64,000 nucleotides of DNA from Streptomyces humi (GTDB lineage: Bacteria; Actinomycetota; Actinomycetes; Streptomycetales; Streptomycetaceae): contig NZ_LBMU02000023.1 in the NCBI RefSeq assembly GCF_001005085.2, positions 310,001 through 374,000 on the forward strand, in the 5' to 3' direction. How positions within the stretch are numbered: position 1 is the first letter of the stretch; each line of letters opens with the position of its first letter. Below the pieces are notes generated by a model, which saw only the letters and a list, made by a program, of their open reading frames with translations, ran no database searches and had not been told where the DNA came from. A program made the translations under genes and the position numbers. This document shows, in pieces, positions 43,049-51,523 of this stretch.

Positions 43049-43820
43049 GCAGACCATGGGGGAGCGGATCCCCACCGTCATCGCGGAGGACGTGCACATC
43101 GTCTACCGCGTCAACGGCGCCAAGACCGGCAAGGGCAGCGCGACCTCGGCCCTCAGCCGTATCGTCCGGCGCGGCGACGAGCGGGGCGTCCGCAAGGTGC
43201 ACGCGGTCCGCGGGGTCTCCTTCACCGCCTACCGGGGCGAGGCGATCGGCCTGATCGGGTCCAACGGCTCCGGCAAGTCCACCCTGCTGCGCGCCATCGC
43301 CGGCCTGCTGCCCGCCGAGAAGGGCCGGGTCTACACCAACGGCCAGCCCTCGCTGCTCGGCGTGAACGCGGCCCTCATGAACGACCTCACCGGCGAGCGC
43401 AACGTCATCCTCGGCGGTCTCGCCATGGGCATGTCCCGCGAGGACATCCGGACCCGCTACCAGGAGATCGTCGACTTCTCGGGCATCAACGACAAGGGCG
43501 ACTTCATCACCCTGCCGATGCGCACCTACTCGTCCGGCATGGCGGCCCGGCTCCGGTTCTCCATCGCCGCCGCCAAGGACCACGACGTCCTCATGATCGA
43601 CGAGGCGCTGGCCACCGGTGACGCGGCGTTCCGCAGGCGCTCCGAGGACCGGATCCGCGAGCTCCGTGAGCACGCCGGCACGGTGTTCCTGGTCAGCCAC
43701 AACAACAAGTCCATCCGTGACACGTGCGACCGGGTCCTGTGGCTGGAGCGCGGCGAGCTGCGGATGGACGGGCCGACCGAAGAGGTGCTCAAGGAGTACG
43801 AGAAGTTCACGGGGAAGTAG
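43041..43820 (+). CDS. ABC transporter ATP-binding protein (Wzt/TagH-like)
   Basis: The 259-residue ATPase has Walker A GSNGSGKST (73-81), signature YSSGMAAR, Walker B VLMIDEALATGD and the H-loop FLVSHNNKS. The long N-terminal region before the Walker A (IVYRVNGAKTGKGSATSALSRIVRRG) is typical of polysaccharide/teichoic-acid exporters. It lacks the C-terminal carbohydrate-binding domain of long Wzt proteins, so recognition of a terminal sugar is unlikely. GTG 43041 lies behind GGAGGAG and overlaps the permease gene. A strong hairpin pair follows the stop. Confidence 0.92.
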   Translation: MAEQTMGERIPTVIAEDVHIVYRVNGAKTGKGSATSALSRIVRRGDERGVRKVHAVRGVSFTAYRGEAIGLIGSNGSGKSTLLRAIAGLLPAEKGRVYTNGQPSLLGVNAALMNDLTGERNVILGGLAMGMSREDIRTRYQEIVDFSGINDKGDFITLPMRTYSSGMAARLRFSIAAAKDHDVLMIDEALATGDAAFRRRSEDRIRELREHAGTVFLVSHNNKSIRDTCDRVLWLERGELRMDGPTEEVLKEYEKFTGK

Positions 43821-43821
43821 C

Positions 43822-43835
43822 CCCCGGTACCGGGG
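43822..43835 (+). terminator. Perfect palindromic hairpin after the ATPase gene
   Basis: CCCCGGTACCGGGG forms a 5-bp stem with a GTAC loop. It starts 2 bp after the stop codon and may contribute to termination or mRNA protection. Confidence 0.45.
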
Positions 43836-43878
43836 AGAGCGGCTTCCGGTTCCACGGGCGGGCGCCCGGTTTCGGCCA

Positions 43879-43908
43879 GGGCCCCGGCGGAACCTTCCGG
43901 CGGGGCCC
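43879..43908 (+). terminator. Strong GC hairpin (terminator)
   Basis: GGGCCCCG (43879-43886) pairs with CGGGGCCC (43901-43908). After one mismatch three further pairs close an AACCTT loop. It is the most stable hairpin between the export genes and the hopanoid operon. Confidence 0.65.
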
Positions 43909-44009
43909 GGCGTCTGCAAAGGAAACGTCAACTCCGGCTCGCCTTAGGAATCTTGACGCCAATCGGTGTGTTGTTGTGATCTGCGGGACACCCCGACGAA
44001 CCTCGATGC

Positions 44010-44019
44010 GTTGTACAAC
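44010..44019. promoter_or_regulatory. GTTGTACAAC palindrome in hopanoid promoter region
   Basis: This 10-bp perfect palindrome lies about 150 bp upstream of the first hopanoid ORF and could be an operator. Its arrangement with a following AAGCTGTAC suggests a partial second half-site. Confidence 0.35.
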
Positions 44020-44161
44020 GTAAGCTGTACCGGTCCCGGAAAGCGGCAAGTGGGGCGATAATGCGCGACACCCTCTGCCGGGCCGCCCCGCGGACTTGTG
44101 GGCGGCGTGTCCGAAATAGTGTGTATTGGGTCGGCAGTGTAGAACGGGAGATGTGACGGCA

Positions 44162-44227
44162 ATGGCTACGGAAACTCCCCAGCTCAACGCAGGCCGCGCC
44201 GTCCTCGCCCCGGGCAGCGGACGGTGA
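44162..44227 (+). CDS. Putative 21-aa leader ORF coupled to hpnC
   Basis: The ORF from ATG 44162 encodes MATETPQLNAGRAVLAPGSG plus Arg and ends in GTGA, where the hpnC GTG starts at 44224. A GGGAG precedes it. Translation through this ORF could deliver ribosomes to hpnC. It is AT-normal but short, and I know of no family, so it may be a leader rather than a functional peptide. Confidence 0.45.
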   Translation: MATETPQLNAGRAVLAPGSGR

Positions 44228-45126
44228 CCGCAACCGCCCCGGCGCGGACCGGAGACGCGGAGCGCGGCACGCTGGCCAAGGCCGCGGACGAGAACTTCCC
44301 CGTGGCCCCGTTCTTCCTGCCGAAGGCCTGGCGCGACGACCTGATGGCGGTGTACGGATTCGCCCGCCTCGTCGACGACATCGGTGACGGCGATCTGGCC
44401 CCCGGCGGCGCCGACGCCCGTCTGCTCGGAGTCTCCGACGCGGAGGCCGGGGACCGCCTGGTGCTGCTCGACGCCTTCGAGGCCGACCTCCGCCGTGTCT
44501 TCGACGCCACCCCGCGCCACCCGCTGCTGCGTCGCCTCCAGCCGACCGTGCGCCGCCGCTCCCTCACCCCCGAGCCGTTCCTCGGGCTGATCGCCGCCAA
44601 CCGCCAGGACCAGATCGTCAAGCGGTACGAGACCTACGACGACCTGCTCGCCTACTGCGAGTTGTCCGCCAACCCCGTCGGCCGCCTGGTCCTCGCCGTC
44701 ACCGGCACCTCGACCCCCGAGCGGATCCGGCTCTCCGACGCGATCTGCACCGCCCTACAGATCGTCGAACACCTCCAGGACGTGGCCGAGGACCTCGGCC
44801 GCGACCGCATCTATCTGCCCGCCGAGGACATGAAGCGTTTTCACGTCCAGGAGGCGGATCTCGCCAGGAAAACCACGGGCGCATCGGTGCGTGCACTGGT
44901 TGCATACGAAGCACAACGCGCCGGTGCTCTCCTGAATGAAGGCGCCCCCCTTGTGGGTAGCGTCCACGGCAGGTTGAAGCTGCTGCTCGCGGGGTTCGTG
45001 GCGGGGGGAAGGGCGGCGATCGGCGCGATCGCCGCCGCCGAATACGACGTACTTCCCGGCCCGCCCAAGCCCGGCAAGGGCCGGTTGCTGCGTGAGGTGG
45101 GCGTGACTCTGCGAGGAGAGGGGTGA
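44224..45126 (+). CDS. hpnC: Squalene synthase subunit HpnC
   Basis: The 300-residue protein is a trans-isoprenyl diphosphate synthase (squalene/phytoene family). The first aspartate motif is LVDDIGDGD and the second region DVAEDLGRDRIYLPAEDMKRF. HpnC converts hydroxysqualene, made by HpnD and HpnC-type enzymes from farnesyl diphosphate via presqualene diphosphate, towards squalene. It is the first enzyme of an operon reading hpnC-hpnD-hpnE. The stop overlaps the hpnD start (GTGA). Confidence 0.94.
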   Translation: MTATAPARTGDAERGTLAKAADENFPVAPFFLPKAWRDDLMAVYGFARLVDDIGDGDLAPGGADARLLGVSDAEAGDRLVLLDAFEADLRRVFDATPRHPLLRRLQPTVRRRSLTPEPFLGLIAANRQDQIVKRYETYDDLLAYCELSANPVGRLVLAVTGTSTPERIRLSDAICTALQIVEHLQDVAEDLGRDRIYLPAEDMKRFHVQEADLARKTTGASVRALVAYEAQRAGALLNEGAPLVGSVHGRLKLLLAGFVAGGRAAIGAIAAAEYDVLPGPPKPGKGRLLREVGVTLRGEG

Positions 45127-46076
45127 TCCGGACCGTGGACTCTCCCACACACGTGTCCGCACCGGTACTCGCCGCCTACAGCTACTGCGAGACCGTCACC
45201 GGACAGCAGGCACGGAACTTCGCCTACGGCATCAGGCTGCTGCCGGCGCCGAAGCGGCGCGCCATGTCCGCGCTCTACGCCTTTTCCCGGCGGGTGGACG
45301 ACATCGGGGACGGCACGCTGGCGGACGACGTGAAGGCGGCCCGCCTGGAGGACACCCGGGCGCTGCTCGCCCGGGTCCAGGAGGGCGCGGTCGGCGAGGA
45401 CGACACCGACCCCGTCGCGGTCGCCCTCGCGCACGCCGCCCAGGCCTTCCCGATCCCGCTCGGCGGCCTGGACGAGCTGATCGACGGCGTGCTGATGGAC
45501 GTACGCGGCGAGACCTACGAGACCTGGGACGACCTCAAGGTCTACTGCCGCTGCGTGGCCGGTGCCATCGGCCGGCTCTCACTCGGTGTGTTCGGTACCG
45601 AACCAGGGGCGCGTGGCGTCGAGCGCGCGCCGGAGTACGCGGACACGCTCGGGCTCGCGCTCCAGCTCACCAACATCCTGAGAGACATCCGCGAGGACGC
45701 CGGCAACGGCCGTACCTATCTGCCCCAGGACGACCTCGCCAAGTTCGGCTGTTCGGCCGGGTTCCACGGACCGACCCCGCCCGAGGGCTCGGACTTCGCG
45801 GGCCTCGTGCACTTCGAAGTACGCCGTGCCCGTGCCCTTTTCGCCGAGGGCTACCGGCTGCTCCCCATGCTCGACCGGCGCAGCGGCGCCTGCGTCGCCG
45901 CCATGGCCGGCATCTACCGCCGCCTGCTCGACCGCATCGAGCGCGAACCGGAGGCGGTGCTGCGCGGCCGGGTCTCGCTGCCCGGACACGAGAAGGCGTA
46001 CGTCGCCGTACGCGGCCTGTCCGGGATCGACACCCGGCGGCACACCTCCCGGCTGACCGCCAGGAGGCGTGCCTGA
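45123..46076 (+). CDS. hpnD: Presqualene diphosphate synthase HpnD
   Basis: This 317-residue protein condenses two farnesyl diphosphates to presqualene diphosphate. Motifs are YAFSRRVDDIGDG and LTNILRDIREDAGNGRTYLPQDDLAKFG, carrying both Asp-rich regions. It shares the fold with the preceding hpnC, a classic tandem pair. GTG 45123 overlaps the hpnC stop, and its own stop overlaps the next ATG (TGATG). Confidence 0.95.
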   Translation: MIRTVDSPTHVSAPVLAAYSYCETVTGQQARNFAYGIRLLPAPKRRAMSALYAFSRRVDDIGDGTLADDVKAARLEDTRALLARVQEGAVGEDDTDPVAVALAHAAQAFPIPLGGLDELIDGVLMDVRGETYETWDDLKVYCRCVAGAIGRLSLGVFGTEPGARGVERAPEYADTLGLALQLTNILRDIREDAGNGRTYLPQDDLAKFGCSAGFHGPTPPEGSDFAGLVHFEVRRARALFAEGYRLLPMLDRRSGACVAAMAGIYRRLLDRIEREPEAVLRGRVSLPGHEKAYVAVRGLSGIDTRRHTSRLTARRRA

Positions 46077-46213
46077 TGGGCGAGGCGCGCCGGGGCGCAC
46101 CCGTCGGAGGGAAACGGCAGGCAACCCTCCGGGGCCGCGTGGCGTCCCTGACTGCGACGGTCTGCCCCGGCCGGTTCCGGCCACGCGACGGGCAGGCGGG
46201 AGAGGGCGCATGA
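46076..46213 (+). CDS. Small DUF6380-like protein within the hopanoid operon
   Basis: This 45-residue basic protein starts at ATG 46076, which overlaps the hpnD stop and has AGGAGG upstream. The segment KRQATLRGRVASLTAT matches my memory of the DUF6380 small-protein family in Streptomyces. It ends at 46213, overlapping the hpnE ATG, so it is coupled on both sides. No membrane helix is present; high Arg content suggests binding to lipid head groups or protein partners. Function is unknown. Confidence 0.7.
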   Translation: MGEARRGAPVGGKRQATLRGRVASLTATVCPGRFRPRDGQAGEGA

Positions 46214-47634
46214 AGAGCGACGGCACGCGGTCCGAAGGGACGCACGACGACATCCCGTCCGGGCGCACCGCCGTCGTGGTCGGCGGCGGACTCGCGGGCG
46301 TCACGGCGGCGCTCGCGCTCGCCGACGCGGGGGTGCGCGTCACCCTGCTCGAAGGCAGGCCGAGGCTCGGCGGGCTCGCCTTCTCCTTCCAGCGCGGCGA
46401 TCTGACCGTCGACAACGGTCAGCACGTGTACCTGCGTTGCTGCACCGCCTACCGCTGGTTCCTCGACCGCATCGAGGGCACGGCGCTGGCACCGCTACAG
46501 GACCGGCTCGACGTGCCCGTGCTCGATCTCGCCAAGCCCGAGGGGCGGCGCCTGGGCAGGCTCCGTCGCGACCCGCTGCCCGTACCCCTGCATCTGGGGC
46601 GCAGCCTGGCCGCCTATCCGCACCTCTCGCTCGCCGAGCGGGCCAGGGTCGGACGCGCCGCGCTCGCGCTCAAGGGACTGGACCTCGCCGATCCGAGCCT
46701 GGACGCACAGGACTTCGGCAGCTGGCTGGCCGCCCACGGCCAGTCGGCGCGTGCCGTCGAGGCCCTGTGGGACCTGGTCGGGGTCGCCACCCTCAACGCG
46801 GTCGCGGGCGACGCCTCACTGGGGCTCGCCGCGATGGTGTTCAAGACCGGTCTGCTGTCCGACCCGGGCGCGGCCGACATCGGCTGGGCCCATGTGCCGC
46901 TGGGCGAACTGCACGACCGGCTGGCCCGCAAGGCGCTCGACTCCGCGGGCGTGCGTACCGAGGTCCGTACACGCGTCACCTCCGTCTCCACTAACGAGAA
47001 CGGGAGCTGGAACGTTCAGGTTCCCGGCGAGACGCTCACCGCGGACGCCGTGGTGCTGGCCACCGCCCAGCGCGAGGCCCACGACCTGCTGCCCGACGGC
47101 GCCCTCGACGCCCCCGGGAACCTGCTGGAGATCGGCACCGCGCCGATCCTCAACGTCCATGTGGTCTACGACCGTACGGTGCTCACCAAGCCGTTCTTCG
47201 CGGCCCTCGGCTCCCCGGTCCAGTGGGTGTTCGACCGCACCGACGCCTCGGGGCTGCGGGAGGGACAGTACCTCGCGCTGTCCCAGTCGGCCGCCCAGGA
47301 CGAGATCGACGCACCCGTGGCCGTACTGCGCGAGCGGTATCTGCCCGAACTGGAACGGCTGTTGCCCGGCGCGCGCGGCGCCGGGGTGCGGGACTTCTTC
47401 GTGACCCGGGAGCGCACCGCGACGTTCGCCCCCACCCCCGGCGTCGGGCGGCTGCGGCCCGGCGCCCGCACCAAGGCACCCGGCCTGTACCTGGCCGGAG
47501 CGTGGACCGCCACCGGGTGGCCCGCGACCATGGAGAGTGCGGTCCGCAGCGGTGTCCTCGCGGCCGACGCCGCGTTGAACACCCTGGGCCGGCCCCGCCC
47601 CCGCCACCTCTTCGAGTTCGAGGAGGCGGCGTGA
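46210..47634 (+). CDS. hpnE: Squalene-associated FAD-dependent desaturase HpnE
   Basis: The 474-residue protein has an FAD/NAD Rossmann motif (VVVGGGLAGVTAALALADAGVRVTLLEG) and the family stretch RLGGLAFSFQRGDLTVDNGQHVYLRCC. It ends with the FAD-binding GLYLAGAWTATGWPATMESAVRSG. HpnE reduces hydroxysqualene to squalene together with HpnC/HpnD. ATG 46210 is used; the longer frame is from the DUF6380 region. The stop codon overlaps a GTG in frame with the next gene. Confidence 0.94.
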   Translation: MKSDGTRSEGTHDDIPSGRTAVVVGGGLAGVTAALALADAGVRVTLLEGRPRLGGLAFSFQRGDLTVDNGQHVYLRCCTAYRWFLDRIEGTALAPLQDRLDVPVLDLAKPEGRRLGRLRRDPLPVPLHLGRSLAAYPHLSLAERARVGRAALALKGLDLADPSLDAQDFGSWLAAHGQSARAVEALWDLVGVATLNAVAGDASLGLAAMVFKTGLLSDPGAADIGWAHVPLGELHDRLARKALDSAGVRTEVRTRVTSVSTNENGSWNVQVPGETLTADAVVLATAQREAHDLLPDGALDAPGNLLEIGTAPILNVHVVYDRTVLTKPFFAALGSPVQWVFDRTDASGLREGQYLALSQSAAQDEIDAPVAVLRERYLPELERLLPGARGAGVRDFFVTRERTATFAPTPGVGRLRPGARTKAPGLYLAGAWTATGWPATMESAVRSGVLAADAALNTLGRPRPRHLFEFEEAA

Positions 47635-47693
47635 CACTCGACCAGCGGGTGGCAGGCCTCCGCACCCCCGGTACCGCAACAAGAGGAGAAACT

Positions 47694-48767
47694 GTGCCCA
47701 CTGTGCCCCCGGCCGAGAAGGCCGATCGAGAGACCGCAGTGGACGTGACCGCGCTCCTGGAACGCGGCCGGACCCTTGCCACACCGGTACTGCGGGCGGC
47801 CGTCGACCGCCTGGCACCTCCCATGGACACCGTCGCCGCCTACCACTTCGGCTGGATCGACGCCGAGGGCAACCCCGCGGACGGGGACGGCGGCAAGGCC
47901 GTACGCCCCGCCCTCGCCGTGCTCTCCGCCGAGGTCACCGGGGCCGCCCCCGAGGTCGGCATCCCCGGCGCCGTCGCCGTGGAACTCGTCCACAACTTCT
48001 CCCTGTTGCACGACGACCTGATGGACGGCGACGAACAGCGCCGCCACCGGGACACCGTCTGGAAGGTGCACGGCCCCGCCCAGGCCATCCTGGTCGGCGA
48101 CGCGCTGTTCGCCCTCGCCAACGAGATCCTCCTCGAACTCGGCACCGCCGAGGCCGGCCGCGCCACCCGCCGGCTCACCACCGCCACCCGCGCCCTCATC
48201 GACGGCCAGGCCCAGGACATCTCCTACGAGCACCGCGACCGGGTCAGCGTCGAGGAGTGCCTGGAGATGGAGGGCAACAAGACCGGCGCCCTGCTCGCCG
48301 CCTCCAGCTCCATCGGCGCCGTGCTCGGCGGCGCCGACGACCGCACCGCCGACACCCTGGAGCGGTACGGCTACCACCTCGGCCTCGCCTTCCAGGCCGT
48401 CGACGACCTGCTCGGCATCTGGGGCGACCCGGAGTCCACCGGCAAGCAGACCTGGAGCGACCTGCGCCAGCGCAAGAAGTCCCTGCCGGTCGTCGCCGCG
48501 CTCGCGGCGGGCGGTCCCGCCTCCGAGCGGCTCGGGCAGATCCTCGCCGCCGACGCCAAGAGCAGCGACTTCGAGAACTTCTCCGAGGAGGAGTTCGCGG
48601 CCCGCGCCGCCCTCATCGAGGAGGCCGGCGGCCGCGAGTGGACCGCCGAAGAGGCGCGCCGTCAGCACACCATCGCCATCGAGGCCCTGCACGCCGTCGA
48701 CATGCCCGACCGGGTACGGGCTCGGTTCACGGCGCTGGCGGACTTCGTCGTCGTACGAAAGAGATGA
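47694..48767 (+). CDS. Polyprenyl (farnesyl/geranylgeranyl) diphosphate synthase
   Basis: The 357-residue trans-prenyltransferase has the first aspartate-rich motif LLHDDLMDGDEQRR and the second, QAVDDLLGIWGD, with GKQTWSDLRQRKKSLPV. Within this operon it most likely makes the farnesyl diphosphate used by HpnC/HpnD. GTG 47694 is preferred because GAGGAG lies 5 bp upstream; GTG 47631, overlapping the hpnE stop, would add 21 residues. The stop overlaps a further mini-ORF start. Confidence 0.92.
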   Translation: MPTVPPAEKADRETAVDVTALLERGRTLATPVLRAAVDRLAPPMDTVAAYHFGWIDAEGNPADGDGGKAVRPALAVLSAEVTGAAPEVGIPGAVAVELVHNFSLLHDDLMDGDEQRRHRDTVWKVHGPAQAILVGDALFALANEILLELGTAEAGRATRRLTTATRALIDGQAQDISYEHRDRVSVEECLEMEGNKTGALLAASSSIGAVLGGADDRTADTLERYGYHLGLAFQAVDDLLGIWGDPESTGKQTWSDLRQRKKSLPVVAALAAGGPASERLGQILAADAKSSDFENFSEEEFAARAALIEEAGGREWTAEEARRQHTIAIEALHAVDMPDRVRARFTALADFVVVRKR

Positions 48768-48796
48768 TCACTATCGGTCGAATAGCCCTCGCGTAG
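48764..48796 (+). CDS. Putative 10-aa mini-ORF between prenyltransferase and shc
   Basis: ATG 48764 overlaps the stop of the prenyltransferase and encodes MITIGRIALA before TAG. Such an ORF could be leader-like for the squalene-hopene cyclase 88 bp downstream. It may simply be a coincidental coupled ORF. Confidence 0.25.
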   Translation: MITIGRIALA

Positions 48797-48884
48797 TCGC
48801 CGGCCGGTGCGAGCGCGCAGCCAGCACCGGCCGACGGCGGACCCACAGCAGAACGATTTCGCACGACTGCACGAAGGGGAAGCC

Positions 48885-50876
48885 ATGACAGCGACGACCG
48901 ACGGAAGCACCGGGGCCACCCTGCCGCCCCGGGCCGACTCGGCCAGCACCGAACTCACCACCCCCGTGGCGGCCGGGGTGCAAGAAGCCGCCGAACGCGC
49001 GGTACGGCGCGCCACCGACCAGCTGCTCGCCCTCCAGGACGCCCAGGGCTGGTGGAAGGGCGACCTGGAGACCAACGTCACCATGGACGCCGAGGACCTG
49101 TTGCTCCGTCAGTTCCTGGGCATCCGCGACGAGTCCACGACCGCCGCGGCCGCGCTCTTCATCCGCGGCGAGCAGCGCGAGGACGGCACCTGGGCCACCT
49201 TCTACGGCGGCCCCGGCGAACTCTCCACCACCATCGAGGCGTACGTCGCCCTGCGGCTCGCCGGCGACGCGCCCGACGCACCGCACATGGCCAAGGCGTC
49301 GGCCTGGATCCGGGAGCGCGGCGGGATCGCCGCCGCCCGGGTCTTCACCCGGATCTGGCTGGCCCTGTTCGGCTGGTGGAAATGGGAGGACCTGCCCGAA
49401 CTCCCTCCCGAACTGCTGTACTTCCCCAAGTGGTTCCCGCTCAGCATCTACAACTTCGGCCAGTGGGCCCGGCAGACGATCGTGCCGCTCACCGTCGTCT
49501 CGGCGAAGCGCCCGGTACGGCCCGCGCCCTTCCCGCTGGACGAGCTGCACACCGACCCGGCCGACCCCAACCCGGCCCGCCCGCTGGCCCCGCCCACCAC
49601 CTGGGAGGGCCTGTTCCAGCGGCTCGACAAGGTTGTCCGCGGCTACCGCAGGGTCGCGGTGCGCCGGCTCCGCGGCTCCGCCCTGAACTCGGCCGCCCGC
49701 TGGATCGTGGAACGGCAGGAGAACGACGGCGCCTGGGGCGGCATCCAGCCCCCGGCCGTGTACTCGGTGATCGCCCTCCACCTGCTCGGCTACGACCTCG
49801 AACACCCCGTGATGCGCGCGGGCCTGGAGTCGCTGGATCGTTACGCCGTGTGGCGCGAGGACGGCGCCCGGATGATCGAGGCCTGCCAGTCGCCGGTGTG
49901 GGACACCTGTCTCGCGGCCATCGCGCTCGCCGACGCCGGGCTGCCCGCCGATCACCCGCAACTCGTCAAGGCCGCCGACTGGATGCTCGGCGAGCAGATC
50001 GTCCGGCCCGGCGACTGGGCCGTGAAACGCCCCCAGCTCCCGCCGGGCGGCTGGGCGTTCGAGTTCCACAACGACAACTACCCCGACATCGACGACACCG
50101 CCGAGGTCGTCCTCGCGCTGCGCCGCATCAGACACCACGACCCCGAGCGGATGGAGAAGGCCATCGGGCGCGGGGTGCGCTGGAACCTCGGCATGCAGTC
50201 GAAGAACGGGGCCTGGGGCGCCTTCGACGTCGACAACACCAGCCCGTTCCCCAACCGGCTGCCGTTCTGCGACTTCGGCGAGGTCATCGACCCGCCGTCG
50301 GCCGACGTCACCGCGCACGTCGTGGAGATGCTCGCCTTCGAGGGCATGTCCCACGACCCGCGCACCCGGCGCGGCATCGAGTGGCTGCTCGCCGAACAGG
50401 AGCCGGACGGCTCGTGGTTCGGCCGCTGGGGCGTCAACTACGTCTACGGCACCGGGTCCGTGGTGCCCGCCCTCACCGCGGCCGGACTGCCCGCCTCGCA
50501 CCCGGCGATCCGCCGCGCGGTCACCTGGCTGGAGAACGTCCAGAACGACGACGGCGGCTGGGGCGAGGACCTGCGCTCCTACAAACACGTCGGCGAGTGG
50601 AGCGGGCGCGGCGCCTCCACCGCCTCCCAGACGGCATGGGCGCTGATGGCGCTGCTGGCGGCGGGGGAGCGGGACGCCAAGGCCGTGGAGCGGGGCGTGC
50701 GGTGGCTCGCCGAGACCCAGCGGGAGGACGGCTCCTGGGACGAGCCGTACTTCACCGGCACCGGCTTCCCCTGGGACTTCTCCATCAACTACCACCTGTA
50801 CCGGCAGGTCTTCCCGCTCACCGCGCTCGGCCGCTACGTCCACGGCGAGCCGACTCCCGAGGCCGAGAGGAGCTGA
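48885..50876 (+). CDS. shc: Squalene-hopene cyclase
   Basis: The 663-residue enzyme cyclises squalene to hopene in one step. The catalytic acid motif DIDDTA is at residues 401-406. Repeated QW motifs (for example QDAQGWW, QENDGAWGG, QSKNGAWG, QEPDGSWFG, QNDDGGWG, QREDGSWDE) are spread along the chain. The product is the backbone of hopanoid lipids that order membranes. GAAGGGGA precedes ATG 48885. It lies centrally in the operon. Confidence 0.97.
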   Translation: MTATTDGSTGATLPPRADSASTELTTPVAAGVQEAAERAVRRATDQLLALQDAQGWWKGDLETNVTMDAEDLLLRQFLGIRDESTTAAAALFIRGEQREDGTWATFYGGPGELSTTIEAYVALRLAGDAPDAPHMAKASAWIRERGGIAAARVFTRIWLALFGWWKWEDLPELPPELLYFPKWFPLSIYNFGQWARQTIVPLTVVSAKRPVRPAPFPLDELHTDPADPNPARPLAPPTTWEGLFQRLDKVVRGYRRVAVRRLRGSALNSAARWIVERQENDGAWGGIQPPAVYSVIALHLLGYDLEHPVMRAGLESLDRYAVWREDGARMIEACQSPVWDTCLAAIALADAGLPADHPQLVKAADWMLGEQIVRPGDWAVKRPQLPPGGWAFEFHNDNYPDIDDTAEVVLALRRIRHHDPERMEKAIGRGVRWNLGMQSKNGAWGAFDVDNTSPFPNRLPFCDFGEVIDPPSADVTAHVVEMLAFEGMSHDPRTRRGIEWLLAEQEPDGSWFGRWGVNYVYGTGSVVPALTAAGLPASHPAIRRAVTWLENVQNDDGGWGEDLRSYKHVGEWSGRGASTASQTAWALMALLAAGERDAKAVERGVRWLAETQREDGSWDEPYFTGTGFPWDFSINYHLYRQVFPLTALGRYVHGEPTPEAERS

Positions 50877-51518
50877 ATGAGCACCACGCCCGCTCCGGCC
50901 CCGCTGCTGATCGCCTGCGCGCTCGGCATCGAGCACCTCGCCCTGCGCGCCGGCGAACGCGGCGGCGCGGACGGGCCCGTCACCGTGCTGCGCACCGGCA
51001 TGGGACCCAGGGCGGCGGAACGGTCCGTCACCCGCGTCCTGGCCGACCCGGCGCTGGCCGGCGCCGCCGTGCTGGCCACCGGCTTCTGCGCCGGACTCGC
51101 CCCCGGGATGCACCCCGGCGACCTGGTCGTCGCCGAGGAGGCCCGGGACCCGCGCGGCAGCGTGCCGTGCGTCGGTACCGAACTCCTCGTGAAGGAACTC
51201 GTACGGACCCTGCCCGGCCGCACCGTCCACACCGGCCCGGTCACCGGCTCCGACCACGTCGTCCGCGGTCACGAACGGGCTGACCTGTTCGCGACCGGCG
51301 CGATCGCGGTCGACATGGAATCGGCGGCCACACTCCTGAGCGCCGTACGCGTGGGCGAGCGCCCGGTTGCGGCCGTACGAGTGGTCGTGGACGCTCCTGA
51401 ACATGAACTCGTCCGGATCGGCACGGTGCGCGGTGGAATATCGGCTTTCCGCGTTCTTCGATCCGTTCTTCCAGCTTTCTTCGAATGGCACCGTTCTTTG
51501 CTGCTCCCCCGGAGGTGA
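50877..51518 (+). CDS. hpnG: Hopanoid-associated phosphorylase HpnG (adenosylhopane nucleosidase)
   Basis: This 213-residue protein is of the purine-nucleoside-phosphorylase/MTAN fold. It has LATGFCAGLAPGMHPGDLVVAEEA and the catalytic-side segment AIAVDMESAATLLSAV. HpnG releases adenine from adenosylhopane, giving ribosylhopane on the way to bacteriohopanetetrol. It starts at the ATG directly following the shc stop (TGAATGA) and its own stop lies six bases before the hpnH start, an ordered shc-hpnG-hpnH arrangement. Confidence 0.94.
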   Translation: MSTTPAPAPLLIACALGIEHLALRAGERGGADGPVTVLRTGMGPRAAERSVTRVLADPALAGAAVLATGFCAGLAPGMHPGDLVVAEEARDPRGSVPCVGTELLVKELVRTLPGRTVHTGPVTGSDHVVRGHERADLFATGAIAVDMESAATLLSAVRVGERPVAAVRVVVDAPEHELVRIGTVRGGISAFRVLRSVLPAFFEWHRSLLLPRR

Positions 51519-51523
51519 GCCAG

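Larger units (their letters stand above)
43821..44161. other. 341-bp gap between export cluster and hopanoid operon
   Basis: It contains two terminator-like hairpins (43822-43835, 43879-43908), a possible promoter TTGACG-N18-TGATCT (43953-43982), and a perfect palindrome GTTGTACAAC (44010-44019). It probably separates two transcription units and holds the hopanoid promoter. No gene of credible codon use was found apart from the short ORF starting at 44162. Confidence 0.6.

Noticed and set aside
48771..51491. 906-codon open frame on the minus strand opposite shc and hpnG
   Set aside because: It is the antisense shadow of well-recognised genes; codon bias and homology are on the plus strand.
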